Shown here: in pieces, positions 41,345 through 49,975 of the stretch
How positions within the stretch are numbered: the first letter of the stretch is position 1
Layout of the letters: every line of letters begins with the position of its first letter
Origin: JAWLGZ01 sp041690635
Lineage (GTDB): Bacteria; Pseudomonadota; Gammaproteobacteria; Thiohalomonadales; Thiohalomonadaceae
NCBI GenBank assembly: GCA_041690635.1
Contig: JAWLGZ010000005.1
Span: 186,001 to 250,000, forward strand
DNA: 64,000 nt
Direction of reading: 5' to 3'
Program-made: the position numbers and the translations under genes
Notes under the pieces: model-generated
Seen by the model: only the letters and a program-made list of their open reading frames with translations
Databases searched by the model: none
Told to the model about the DNA's origin: nothing

Positions 41345-42565
41345 CTACTCCAGGCTTTCGATGGTCTTCAGGCGGTAGTTGATCTTGGGGGCGTAGGTGC
41401 GGCCGACGCTGTTTTCGGGGTCGATGCGCAGAATATATTCAAACAGCTTCAGGGACTCCTCGAACCGCTTGGCCTCGTAGAAGCGCTGGGCCGCTTCCAG
41501 GATCCGGGGCAACTCCCGCTCCAGGGTCGCGTCGAAGTCGGCCAGCACCCGCTCGGTCTCCGGACCGACCCGCTCCGAGTCCAGCGCCTTTTGCAGGTAA
41601 TCGACGGCACTCACGTACTCTCCTCGGCCCAGCGACTCCCGCGCCTGCGCGATCCAGCGTTCCACCTCAGCGGTTCGGGCTTGAACCAGCAGCGCGAGCG
41701 CCTCCGGGTTTTCACCATCGATCGCCAGCGCCTCGGCGGCGTACTCGAGCGCCTTGGCGGAGTCGTCCTTCTGCAGCCGGTAGCGGGCGAGATTGATGAA
41801 GTAGAGCAGGTCCTTTTGTTGCTGTAGCTTGCGCAGGCTCTCCCGTGCCTCGTCGTTGTCGGGATCGATCGCCTGAACCTGCCGGAACGCCTCCGTCGCC
41901 GGCTCCACCCGGCCGGCGTCAATCAGGGAGTGGCCGGTCTGCAGGAACCGGTCGACATAGCGGCGCCGGTCCCTCTCCACGGCACGTTCGATTTCAAGCG
42001 CTGTGCTGTTCCGCGCGTCGTAGGCAAGCAGACCATCCACCCCTGCCTGCATTGGGGTGATCTCTTCGGGTCGACCGCCGTAGCTCCGGAAGGCGCTGCG
42101 CAGTGCCTGCTCCAGACCGGCGATCAGGGAGGCCATCTCCGGGTCGCGCAGCAGGGCGGTGTGTGCCTGGCGGGCACGCTCATGATCGGGGCGCAGATGA
42201 AGTGCCTGGTTGAAGGACTTCAGGGCGCCCGCCTTGTCCCGCTGCGTGCTCCCCATCCCGCGCTGAAAATGGTACTCGGCCCTGCGCTCGGCCTGCGCCC
42301 TGAGCCGGTCGGCCCCGGCCCTGGCTTCCTGCCGGCCGGGATCGAAGAAGTGGGCCTTCTCGTAGTGACTCAGCGCGCCGAGTAGTTCGCCGCGCCGCTC
42401 CAACCGCTCCGCCTGCCTCAGGTGTGAGGCGACCCGTTCGCCCACCTGCCGGTAGACATCGCGCTGGGTCGGATCGGGAAGGTTTTCGGGGGTGCACAGC
42501 CCCGCGCAGCCGCCGAGCGCCGCAACAATCGGTGCGACCAACATCGGAATGAGGAGCTTGCGCAC
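41345..42565 (-). CDS. TPR-repeat lipoprotein
   Basis: A 406-residue lipoprotein. The lipobox VAALGGC gives a lipidated Cys at about residue 20. TPR-like helical repeats include RGELLGALSHYEKAHFFDPG, KAGALKSFNQALHLRPDH, VEPATEAFRQVQAIDPDN, SAKALEYAAEALAIDGEN and FEESLKLFEYILRIDPEN. TPR lipoproteins scaffold envelope complexes. It follows the adenylate cyclase gene by eight bases on the same strand, so the two likely form an operon with a shared envelope signalling role. Confidence 0.75.
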   Translation of the reverse strand: MRKLLIPMLVAPIVAALGGCAGLCTPENLPDPTQRDVYRQVGERVASHLRQAERLERRGELLGALSHYEKAHFFDPGRQEARAGADRLRAQAERRAEYHFQRGMGSTQRDKAGALKSFNQALHLRPDHERARQAHTALLRDPEMASLIAGLEQALRSAFRSYGGRPEEITPMQAGVDGLLAYDARNSTALEIERAVERDRRRYVDRFLQTGHSLIDAGRVEPATEAFRQVQAIDPDNDEARESLRKLQQQKDLLYFINLARYRLQKDDSAKALEYAAEALAIDGENPEALALLVQARTAEVERWIAQARESLGRGEYVSAVDYLQKALDSERVGPETERVLADFDATLERELPRILEAAQRFYEAKRFEESLKLFEYILRIDPENSVGRTYAPKINYRLKTIESLE

Positions 42566-42573
42566 GGGAATGC

Positions 42574-44112
42574 CTACCTCTTGATCTGTACGACCTCCAC
42601 CGGCTGGGAGAAGCCCTTGACCGTCAGCGGCGCCATCGCCTCGACCGGATGTTCCTGGCGGGTGAGCTGATAGGCGCCCTTTTCGATGAGCACCTGGGAA
42701 GCTCTGGCCTCTGAGCAGAGTCGGGAGGCCAGATTGACCGCCGAGCCGATGGAGGTGAAGTCCATCCGATCGTACGCGCCTATGCTGCCGACCACCACCT
42801 TGCCGTGATTGATACCGATACCCACCTCGAGGACCGGCAGCCCTTGGCCGGCACGCTCCCGATTGCTTTCGCCGACGGCGCGCTGGATCTCCACCGCTGC
42901 GGTGATCGCCCGCTCGATGTTTTCCGGGCCGGAGAACACTGCCATTACCTCGTCACCGACGAACTTGTCGATGTCTCCACCGAAGCGGCGGATGATTCCC
43001 GTCTGCAGGGCGAGGTAGAAATTGATGACAGCGACCAGCTCCTGGGGCGGGATCCTCTCGCTCATGGCGGTGAAGTCGCGGGCATCCGAGAAGAGGAAGG
43101 TGAGGGTCTCGTATTTGCCGCCCAGCTGCACCTCCTCGTGCCCGCCGCTCCGGATCATGTCGAGGGTGGAGCCGGAGACGAATCGTTTCATCGCCTCCCG
43201 CTCCCTGAGCCCTTGAACCATGCGATTGAACTCGTTTCCCAGGTCCTGGATCTCGTCATTGGTGGCGATGTCGAGCCGGACCTCCAGGTTGCCCCGGGCC
43301 ACCTCCCCGGCGGCGTGGGCGACGGTGATGATGGGCCGGCTCAGCCGTCGTCCCAAGGCGTAGGCAAGCAGAATTCCGGCCAACAGAACGAAGGCGGTGG
43401 TCGCCGCGGCGATGCGCAGCACGCTGCGTATCGGACCGAAGATGGCCTCCTGCGAGTAGCTCAACACCACGCCGCCCAGCAGGTGGGTCCTCCCTTGGTA
43501 CTCGAACAGGATCGGCTTGAAAAAGCGGTAGGCCTCGACGGCTTTCCCGTCCGCGCCCGGAAAGGAATACGGCTCGAAGGAGACTGCATCGGAGTGGGGG
43601 ACGAGCAGGCGCCGAGTCAGATCACCGTCCAGTGGCGGTTCGGCCTGGTTGAAACCAGTGAAATAGAGCAGGTCCATCTCCTCGCCGCGCTTTTCGGTGG
43701 CGTAAACGGCCACATCGAGCAGGCCGGTGATCACCGAACCCCGGGTTCCCCGCAGCACCTCGTCGAGGTTGACGCGGCTCTCGGGGCTGCGCTCAAGGAG
43801 CGCCGTGTGCGAGAGGTCCGCGATCCGCTCGATGGAGGTGTGCACCACCTCGAACGCCTTTTCGGTGATGGAGCGTTCCATCAGGTTGGCGAACAGGTAG
43901 CTGAGGGTGCCCACCGTAAAGAAGATGGTGAGGGTAATGAGGCCGACCAGCTTGAGTCGGAGACCGCCGCGGCGCAGCCCCTGGGCCAGCGCGCCCGCAA
44001 GTTTCCGGGGGAGCCGCCGATCCCGGGTCATCTGGTGCAACCGGGCCAGGATGGTGGCTCCCGCCTGGAGCAGGGGGGCGATACGGGCCCTGACACGGGG
44101 GGGAAGATACAT
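42574..44112 (-). CDS. Membrane adenylate/guanylate cyclase with HAMP domain
   Basis: A 512-residue class III nucleotide cyclase. An N-terminal helix (LVGLITLTIFFTVGTLSYLF) is followed by a periplasmic sensor (about residues 80-235), a second helix (AAATTAFVLLAGILLAYALG), a HAMP domain and a catalytic domain with TFLFSDARDFTAMSE and GGDIDKFVGDEVMAVF (both metal Asp), and SAVNLASRLCSEA with the transition-state Asn and Arg. It probably makes cAMP, and the nucleotide specificity is not certain from the motifs. The start is set at MYLPPRVRA. A longer frame to 44187 looks non-coding. Confidence 0.83.
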   Translation of the reverse strand: MYLPPRVRARIAPLLQAGATILARLHQMTRDRRLPRKLAGALAQGLRRGGLRLKLVGLITLTIFFTVGTLSYLFANLMERSITEKAFEVVHTSIERIADLSHTALLERSPESRVNLDEVLRGTRGSVITGLLDVAVYATEKRGEEMDLLYFTGFNQAEPPLDGDLTRRLLVPHSDAVSFEPYSFPGADGKAVEAYRFFKPILFEYQGRTHLLGGVVLSYSQEAIFGPIRSVLRIAAATTAFVLLAGILLAYALGRRLSRPIITVAHAAGEVARGNLEVRLDIATNDEIQDLGNEFNRMVQGLREREAMKRFVSGSTLDMIRSGGHEEVQLGGKYETLTFLFSDARDFTAMSERIPPQELVAVINFYLALQTGIIRRFGGDIDKFVGDEVMAVFSGPENIERAITAAVEIQRAVGESNRERAGQGLPVLEVGIGINHGKVVVGSIGAYDRMDFTSIGSAVNLASRLCSEARASQVLIEKGAYQLTRQEHPVEAMAPLTVKGFSQPVEVVQIKR

Positions 44113-44223
44113 CGCGCGCCTTCTTCCGGGGTAAAGGGTCCACCGCGCTTCCGGCCGGAAAGGACTGCCGTGTTCAGGCGGTGCCAAAGTGCACCGCCCG
44201 CGGTTTTAGCGCGCCGAGAAGCT

Positions 44224-44308
44224 GTAGGTCGGGTTAGGCGCACAGCTTGCGCCGCAACCGACATGCGGGGTTGTCGGGTTACGCCCTTTCGGGCCAAACC
44301 CGACCTAC
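44224..44308. repeat. Intergenic inverted repeat (GTAGGTCGGGTT type)
   Basis: GTAGGTCGGGTT (44224-44235) is the exact inverse of AACCCGACCTAC (44297-44308). An internal TCGGGTTACGCCC with GGGCCAAACCCGA makes a second hairpin within it. This type of repeat is common in gammaproteobacterial intergenic space and differs from the GTAGGAGCCCG family elsewhere in the window. It lies between dsbD and the cyclase gene. Confidence 0.7.
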
Positions 44309-44329
44309 GGAGCTCCGACCGGCAGCCGG

Positions 44330-46585
44330 TTACCGAATCGCGTTCTCCACGTGGGCGCGGAAGCTCTCCGCGTTCATGAAGCCCACCACCCGGAAGTTCC
44401 GGCGTTCGATTCCGTCCGTTCCGTAAAAGATGATGGTGGGCGGGCCGAACAGGTCGAAGTGCTTGAGCAGCGCCTTGTCTTCGGCATCGTTGGCCGTCAC
44501 GTCCGCCTGGAGCAGCACGGTGCCGGAGAGTGACTGGATGACCACCGGATCGGAGAAGGTGTACTTCTCGAACTCCTTGCAGGAGACGCACCAGTCGGCG
44601 TAGTAGTCCAGCATCACCGGCCGGCCGGCGGCGCGGGCGGCAGACACCTCCCGTTCCAGATCCGCCACCGTCTTGATGCGTTTGAACTCCAGGTGCGCCG
44701 CCTGCGCGGCACCGCCGGAACCACCGCCCGCCAGCCTCAGGTGGCTGATCGGCGAAAGCGGATCGCTGCCGCCGCTGCCGGCACCCACCAGCAGCAGGGC
44801 GCCCCATACCAGCAGCGCCACACCGAGCCCTTTCCACAGCCGCTTCCAGCCGGAGGCCCCTTCCTTAATCTGCTCCAGCGCACCCATGTAGATGGCGGAG
44901 ACGACAATCAGGAATGCCCACAGCAGCATAGTGACGAAGGCGGGCAGAATGCGCTCCAGCATCCAGATCGCCACCGCCAGCATCATCACGCCGAACACCG
45001 CCTTGACCGCGTCCATCCAGCCGCCGGCGCGCGGCATCAGCTTGCCGGCAGAGGTGCCGATGGCGAGCAGCGGCGCGCCCATGCCGAGGCTAAGTGCAAA
45101 CAGTGCACCGCCGCCGAGCCACGGGTCGCCGGTCTGACCGATATAGATGAGAGCGCCCATCAGCGGCGGGGCGACGCACGGGCCGACGATCAATGCCGAG
45201 AGCAGGCCCATGACGGCGACGCCGGCCAGCGTGCCCCCCTCCTGCTTGTTGCTCAGCTCCGCCAGCCTGCTCTGCAGTCCGCTCGGCAACTGCAGTTCGT
45301 AGAAACCGAACATGGAGAAGGCGAGCGCCACGAAGATGGCCGAGAAGGTGACCAGGATCCACGGCTGCTGGAAGGCCGCCTGGAGGTTGGCGCCAAACAG
45401 GCCGGCGATCACCCCGGCGATCGTGTAGGTGGCGGCCATTGCCAGTACGTAGACCAGTGACAGCGCGAAGGCGCGACGGGTGGTCAGGCCCACCCCCTGG
45501 CCGACGATGATGCTGGAGAGGATCGGGATCATCGGGAAAACGCAGGGGGTGAAGGCGAGTAGCAGCCCCAGGCCGAAGAAGGTGCCGAGGGTCACCAGCG
45601 TGTTGCCGCTGGCCATCGCCAACGCGAGGCTGTCCTGTTCCGACAGTGGCGGGGCGGTCTGTGCCGTTTGCGCCGGTGATACGGTACCGGTAGCGACACT
45701 GGGTGCCGATTCTCCGCCAACGCTGCCTGCCGGCAGGGCAAGCACCGTCTCCTGGGTCAGCGGCGGATAGCAGATCTTACCCTCCGCACAGCCCTGATAG
45801 CCGGCCAGGAGCGTGACCTCGGCGGCATCGCCGTGGTCACGTACCAGCGGGATGCGTACCTCGATGAGGCCGTAGTGGACCTGGATGCGGCCGAAGAACT
45901 CGTCATCCTTCTCCTTGCCGGCCGGGATCTGCGGCGTGCCGGCACGGATGCCCTCCGCCCCCTGCACCTCGAAGTTGAACTTTTCGCGGTAGAGATAGTG
46001 CCCCGGCGCGATGTCCCAGCGGGCGATGAGGGTGTTGCCGTCCACCACGTCGGTGCTGAAGGCGAAGGCCTGTTCGGGCTCGAGGATCTCGTCCTCGTCA
46101 CCGCCGAAGCCGAGGGCGCCGGCAAGATCGTTCGCCGCCGCGAGCGTCGGCAGCGCCACGTTCAACTCCTGGCGGTGGGGCGGATAACACACCCCGATGT
46201 CGGCGCACCCCTGCGATTCGGCAAGCAGCGCGAGGGTGTTCGGCGCCCCGTCCGCACGCCGGACCGGTACCTCCGCGGTGAGTTTGCCCCGGTAAGTTTC
46301 CACCTTGCCGAAGAACTCGTCCTCCTTGATCTTGCCCGGCGGCAGGCGCGGTTCACCCAGGGTGATGCCTTCGGTCTGGCTGGTCAGTCGCAGCTTGCTG
46401 CGATAGAGGTAGTAGCCGTCCGCCACCTGCCAGGTGACGCGCAGGGACTCCCCGTCGATCGCCTCCACAGCTGCGGGGAAAGCCTGGTTGGGTGGCAGCA
46501 GTTCTTCCTCGGCAGTGGCGAGCCGTGAGAAAAACAGAAAAAAAACGGTCAAAAGTAGAAGTGAAAGGGGGGAGGCGCGTTTCAT
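44330..46585 (-). CDS. dsbD: Thiol:disulfide interchange protein DsbD with two N-terminal alpha domains
   Basis: A 751-residue protein that carries electrons from cytoplasmic thioredoxin to periplasmic thiol proteins. After the signal peptide come two DsbD-alpha domains in tandem (about residues 30-150 and 165-285), each with its Cys pair (GCADIGVCYPP and GCAEGKICYPP). Eight membrane helices follow, with redox Cys in FTPCVFPMIP and VGPCVAPPLMG, then a C-terminal thioredoxin domain with WCVSCKEFE. E. coli DsbD has one alpha domain. The start overlaps the cutA stop by four bases. Confidence 0.93.
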   Translation of the reverse strand: MKRASPLSLLLLTVFFLFFSRLATAEEELLPPNQAFPAAVEAIDGESLRVTWQVADGYYLYRSKLRLTSQTEGITLGEPRLPPGKIKEDEFFGKVETYRGKLTAEVPVRRADGAPNTLALLAESQGCADIGVCYPPHRQELNVALPTLAAANDLAGALGFGGDEDEILEPEQAFAFSTDVVDGNTLIARWDIAPGHYLYREKFNFEVQGAEGIRAGTPQIPAGKEKDDEFFGRIQVHYGLIEVRIPLVRDHGDAAEVTLLAGYQGCAEGKICYPPLTQETVLALPAGSVGGESAPSVATGTVSPAQTAQTAPPLSEQDSLALAMASGNTLVTLGTFFGLGLLLAFTPCVFPMIPILSSIIVGQGVGLTTRRAFALSLVYVLAMAATYTIAGVIAGLFGANLQAAFQQPWILVTFSAIFVALAFSMFGFYELQLPSGLQSRLAELSNKQEGGTLAGVAVMGLLSALIVGPCVAPPLMGALIYIGQTGDPWLGGGALFALSLGMGAPLLAIGTSAGKLMPRAGGWMDAVKAVFGVMMLAVAIWMLERILPAFVTMLLWAFLIVVSAIYMGALEQIKEGASGWKRLWKGLGVALLVWGALLLVGAGSGGSDPLSPISHLRLAGGGSGGAAQAAHLEFKRIKTVADLEREVSAARAAGRPVMLDYYADWCVSCKEFEKYTFSDPVVIQSLSGTVLLQADVTANDAEDKALLKHFDLFGPPTIIFYGTDGIERRNFRVVGFMNAESFRAHVENAIR

Positions 46586-46905
46586 CTCTTCTTATCCTGT
46601 TGGGCGTCTATCCAGGCGAGGTAGGGGGAAAGCCCCGCCTCGATTGGGACCGCAATGATTTCCGGCAGTTCGTAGGGGTGTTTCTCCAGGATGGCCGCCT
46701 CCAGTTGCGGGTAGCGGTCAGCCCGGGTCTTGATAAGCACTACCTGTTCGTTCTCCCGTGCCACTTGGCCTTGCCACTCATACACCGAGCGGCCGCCGGG
46801 GAGTACGGTGACGCAGGCGGCGAGCCCCTCGGAGACCAGGAAATCGGCCAGGCTGTCGGCCGTGTGGTCATCGGGACAGGTGGTGATGACAAGACTGTAG
46901 GCCAT
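46582..46905 (-). CDS. cutA: Divalent-cation tolerance protein CutA
   Basis: A 107-residue CutA1 protein, a trimeric PII-like fold. VITTCPDDHTADSLADFLVSEGLAACVTVLPG, VYEWQGQVARENEQVVLIKT and HPYELPEIIAVPI match the family throughout. It has been linked to copper tolerance in E. coli, partly through the neighbouring dsbD, and its true role is open. It overlaps dsbD (ATGA) and is divergent from fxsA. Confidence 0.93.
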   Translation of the reverse strand: MAYSLVITTCPDDHTADSLADFLVSEGLAACVTVLPGGRSVYEWQGQVARENEQVVLIKTRADRYPQLEAAILEKHPYELPEIIAVPIEAGLSPYLAWIDAQQDKKR

Positions 46906-46990
46906 GGCCGGACGATAGCGGATGGTGCCTGTTTCGGTAAAGCGCGACAGACTATACTGAGCCGCCGGTTACATAAACACTCCATTTATA

Positions 46991-47443
46991 ATGCCTTTTT
47001 TCTATCTGTTCTTATTCGCGCTGATTGGCGTGCCGATCCTGGAGATTTACCTCCTGATCACGGTCGGCGGGCTGATCGGGGCGATTCCCACCATCGCCCT
47101 CGTGGTATTCACGGCGGTGCTCGGCGCCCTGTTGCTGCGCGTCCAGGGACTCTCCACCCTGAACCGGGCGCGGCAGTCGATGGCGCGCGGCGAACTGCCC
47201 GCCCTGCCGATGCTCGAAGGCGTGGTGCTGCTGGTCTGCGGCGCCCTGCTGCTGACCCCCGGTTTTTTCACCGACACCATCGGGTTTCTCTGCCTGGTGC
47301 CGCCACTGCGACAGGCGCTGATCCGTGCCGTGCTGGCCCGCGGGGTGGTGGTGACCCCCGGTTCGCACCGTCCCGGCTCCGGCCCCCATCACCAGGGGCC
47401 GCGCACCCTGGAAGGGGAATACCGCCGCGAAGACGACGACTGA
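46991..47443 (+). CDS. fxsA: FxsA family membrane protein
   Basis: A 150-residue FxsA protein with an N-terminal pair of membrane helices (FALIGVPILEIYLLITVGG and IPTIALVVFTAVLGALLL) and a third after a cytoplasmic loop (LEGVVLLVCGALLLTPGFFTDTIGF). The C-terminus is polar. E. coli FxsA overproduction relieves phage T7 exclusion by F plasmid PifA. The gene precedes groES here as in many gammaproteobacteria. No ribosome site is evident before ATG 46991. Confidence 0.9.
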   Translation: MPFFYLFLFALIGVPILEIYLLITVGGLIGAIPTIALVVFTAVLGALLLRVQGLSTLNRARQSMARGELPALPMLEGVVLLVCGALLLTPGFFTDTIGFLCLVPPLRQALIRAVLARGVVVTPGSHRPGSGPHHQGPRTLEGEYRREDDD

Positions 47444-47584
47444 ACGGCGGTCCCGAGGCACCGAAAAATTATCGATCCACGGACAACATGGACGCCCCAT
47501 GATTCGCGTCCCTTCACCTTCTTTGCGGACAATCGCCCGCCTGAAGCGAGACAGGACCGGCACGAAAAAGTTCCCACCCACCCC

Positions 47585-47612
47585 TTGACTCTCGAAAGTC
47601 CGTCACTATTAT
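47585..47612 (+). promoter_or_regulatory. Sigma70 promoter of groES-groEL
   Basis: TTGACT (47585-47590) and TATTAT (47607-47612) are separated by 16 bases, a good sigma70 promoter. The -10 box abuts the CIRCE operator, so a bound HrcA repressor would block transcription start. I did not find a convincing sigma32 site overlapping it. Confidence 0.75.
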
Positions 47613-47638
47613 TAGCACTCACAACATGCGAGTGCTAA
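47612..47638. promoter_or_regulatory. CIRCE operator (HrcA binding site)
   Basis: TTAGCACTC (47612-47620), nine bases, then GAGTGCTAA (47630-47638) is a perfect CIRCE element, the inverted repeat bound by the HrcA heat-shock repressor. It lies 64 bases before groES. This implies an hrcA gene elsewhere in the genome. Confidence 0.95.
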
Positions 47639-47701
47639 CAACCCTGGGCGCTCGCTCGGGGTTTTTTCGTATTCGTTCAATTAGTAAGGAGAAAGACTGG
47701 A

Positions 47702-47989
47702 ATGAATATTCGTCCGCTTCATGATCGCGTGGTTGTCCGTCGGCAGGAAGAAGAGCGCAAGACCGCTGGCGGCATTGTCATTCCCGACACCGCTACCGAG
47801 AAGCCCATTCAGGGTGAGGTGATGGCGGTCGGCAAGGGCAAGATCCTTGAGAGCGGTGAAGTCCGCCCGATGGACGTGAAGGTGGGTGACAAGGTCCTGT
47901 TCGGCAAGTACTCCGGCACCGAGGTGAAGCTCGATGGCGAGGATTTCCTCGTGATGCGCGAGGAAGACATCATGGCGGTCGTCGACTGA
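47702..47989 (+). CDS. groS: Co-chaperonin GroES
   Basis: A 95-residue GroES, the lid of the GroEL chamber. MNIRPLHDRVVVRRQEEERKTAGGIVIPD includes the mobile loop, and the C-terminal VMREEDIMAVVD is standard. An AAGGAG ribosome site precedes ATG 47702. Transcription starts at the sigma70 promoter with CIRCE control. Confidence 0.97.
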   Translation: MNIRPLHDRVVVRRQEEERKTAGGIVIPDTATEKPIQGEVMAVGKGKILESGEVRPMDVKVGDKVLFGKYSGTEVKLDGEDFLVMREEDIMAVVD

Positions 47990-48037
47990 TCCGCACCACC
48001 GTTCAGAATCCATTGAAGAGTTCGAGGGGAAACAGAC

Positions 48038-49672
48038 ATGGCAGCTAAAGAAGTCAAATTTTCCGACAGTGCCCGCCACGAGATGCTGCGGGGCGTCAAC
48101 ATCCTGGCCAATGCGGTCAAGGTGACCCTGGGCCCGAAGGGCCGTAACGTCGTGCTCGAGAAGAGCTTCGGCGCGCCGACCATCACCAAGGACGGCGTCT
48201 CCGTCGCCAAGGAGATCGAGCTGGAAGACAAGTTCCAGAACATGGGCGCGCAGATGGTGAAGGAGGTCTCCTCCCAGACCTCCGACGTCGCCGGTGACGG
48301 CACCACCACCGCGACCGTGCTGGCCCAATCCATCCTCACCGAGGGCATGAAGGCGGTGACCGCCGGCATGAACCCGATGGACCTGAAGCGCGGCATCGAC
48401 AAGGCGGTTATCGCCGCCGTCGAGGAGCTGAAGACGCTCTCCAAGCCCTGCACTGACGACAAGGCGATCGCCCAGGTCGGGACCATCTCCGCCAACTCCG
48501 ACGAGTCCATCGGCCGCATCATCGCCGACGCCATGGGCAAGGTGGGCAAGGAGGGGGTCATCACCGTCGAAGACGGTCAGTCCCTGGAGAACGAGCTGGA
48601 CGTCGTCGAAGGCATGCAGTTCGACCGCGGTTATCTGTCGCCGTACTTCGTCAACAACCAGCAGTCCATGTCCGCCGAGCTGGACGACCCGTTCATCCTG
48701 CTCTGCGACAAGAAGATCTCCAACATCCGCGAGCTGCTGCCGGTGCTGGAGGGCGTTGCCAAATCCGGCAAGCCGCTGCTGATCGTCTCCGAGGACGTCG
48801 AGGGCGAGGCGCTGGCCACCCTGGTGGTCAACTCCATCCGCGGCATCGTCAAGGTTGCCGCCGTCAAGGCGCCCGGCTTCGGTGACCGCCGCAAGGCGAT
48901 GCTGCAGGATATCGCCATCCTCTCCGGCGGCCAGGTGATCTCCGAAGAGGTCGGCCTCTCCCTGGAGAAGGCGACCCTGGATGACCTGGGTCAGGCCCGC
49001 AAGGTGCAGGTCACCAAGGAGAACACCACCATTATCGACGGTGCCGGCCGCAAGGAGGACATCGAGGCCCGCGTCACCCAGATCCGCGCCCAGATCGAGG
49101 AGACCACCTCCGACTACGACCGCGAGAAGCTCCAGGAGCGCGTGGCGAAGCTGGCCGGCGGCGTGGCCGTCATCAAGGTCGGTGCCGCTACCGAGGTGGA
49201 GATGAAGGAGAAGAAGGCCCGCGTCGAAGACGCCCTGCACGCCACCCGCGCGGCGGTCGAGGAGGGCGTGGTGCCTGGCGGCGGTGTCGCCCTGATCCGT
49301 GCCCTGTCTGCCGTCGAAAAGGTGAAGGGTGACAACCACGATCAGGACGTCGGTGTCAGCATCGCCCGTCGCGCGATGGAGGAGCCGCTGCGCCAGATCG
49401 TGGCCAACGCCGGTGACGAGCCGTCCGTGGTCGTCAACAAGGTGAAGGAGGGCAAGGACAACTTCGGTTACAACGCCGCCTCCGGCGAGTACGGCGACAT
49501 GATCGACATGGGCATCCTCGACCCGACCAAGGTGACCCGTACCGCGTTGCAGAACGCCGCTTCCGTGGCCGGTCTGATGATCACCACCGAGGCGATGGTC
49601 GCGGAGCTGCCGAAGAAGGAAGAGCCGATGCCGATGGGCGGCGGCGACATGGGCGGAATGGGCATGATGTAA
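48038..49672 (+). CDS. groL: Chaperonin GroEL
   Basis: A 544-residue 60-kDa chaperonin forming the double-ring ATP-driven folding chamber. KVTLGPKGRNVVLEKSFG, the nucleotide motif GDGTTTATVLAQ, and the C-terminal Gly/Met tail MGGGDMGGMGMM are intact. It is co-transcribed with groES, 48 bases apart, and closed by a strong terminator at 49699-49724. Confidence 0.97.
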   Translation: MAAKEVKFSDSARHEMLRGVNILANAVKVTLGPKGRNVVLEKSFGAPTITKDGVSVAKEIELEDKFQNMGAQMVKEVSSQTSDVAGDGTTTATVLAQSILTEGMKAVTAGMNPMDLKRGIDKAVIAAVEELKTLSKPCTDDKAIAQVGTISANSDESIGRIIADAMGKVGKEGVITVEDGQSLENELDVVEGMQFDRGYLSPYFVNNQQSMSAELDDPFILLCDKKISNIRELLPVLEGVAKSGKPLLIVSEDVEGEALATLVVNSIRGIVKVAAVKAPGFGDRRKAMLQDIAILSGGQVISEEVGLSLEKATLDDLGQARKVQVTKENTTIIDGAGRKEDIEARVTQIRAQIEETTSDYDREKLQERVAKLAGGVAVIKVGAATEVEMKEKKARVEDALHATRAAVEEGVVPGGGVALIRALSAVEKVKGDNHDQDVGVSIARRAMEEPLRQIVANAGDEPSVVVNKVKEGKDNFGYNAASGEYGDMIDMGILDPTKVTRTALQNAASVAGLMITTEAMVAELPKKEEPMPMGGGDMGGMGMM

Positions 49673-49698
49673 TCGCCCAGCGCTCTCTGCTGTACCGG

Positions 49699-49724
49699 AA
49701 AGGGCCCTTCGGGGCCCTTTTTTT
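49699..49724 (+). terminator. Rho-independent terminator of groESL
   Basis: AAAGGGCCC (49699-49707) and GGGCCCTTT (49712-49720) enclose a TTCG tetraloop and are followed by further T bases to 49724. It lies 27 bases after the groEL stop. Confidence 0.95.
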
Positions 49725-49799
49725 GTAGGCACGCGACTGCATGTACGCAGGAGGTGGGGTGTGAATAGATTTTGGGCAACCATGGAGACTGTCTCCAGG

Positions 49800-49893
49800 G
49801 TAGGAGCCCGGCCCTCCGGGCGAACAGCCGCGAAGCCGCTTCCTGCCGAAGGTTTTCTGTAGCCCGGTTTGCCCGCAGGGACGGGCTCCTACC
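49800..49893. repeat. Inverted REP pair between groEL and glnE
   Basis: GTAGGAGCCCGGCCCTCCGG (from 49800) and the inverse ending GACGGGCTCCTACC (49880-49893) belong to the REP family also found at 31823, 36891 and 54033. The 303-base gap from 49673 to 49975 holds only this pair, the groEL terminator and a fragment resembling the CGCAGAG-type repeat, with the glnE promoter presumably near 49930-49970. Confidence 0.75.
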
Positions 49894-49975
49894 GCTGTTC
49901 TCAATGTCTTCGTGCCTCTGTGGTGAGTTTTGGGGTCGCTGTAGAATGGGAGGGTCGCCGACCCACAGGACCGTC

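Noticed and set aside
46987..46992. TATAAT at the fxsA start codon as a promoter -10 box
   Set aside because: It overlaps the start codon, so a transcript from it would begin after the ATG. Family alignment supports that ATG as the start.
47681..49783. A 700-codon open frame on the minus strand opposite groES-groEL
   Set aside because: Antisense to intact groESL, rich in His/Leu/Asp/Gly as expected from reversed codons, no domain.
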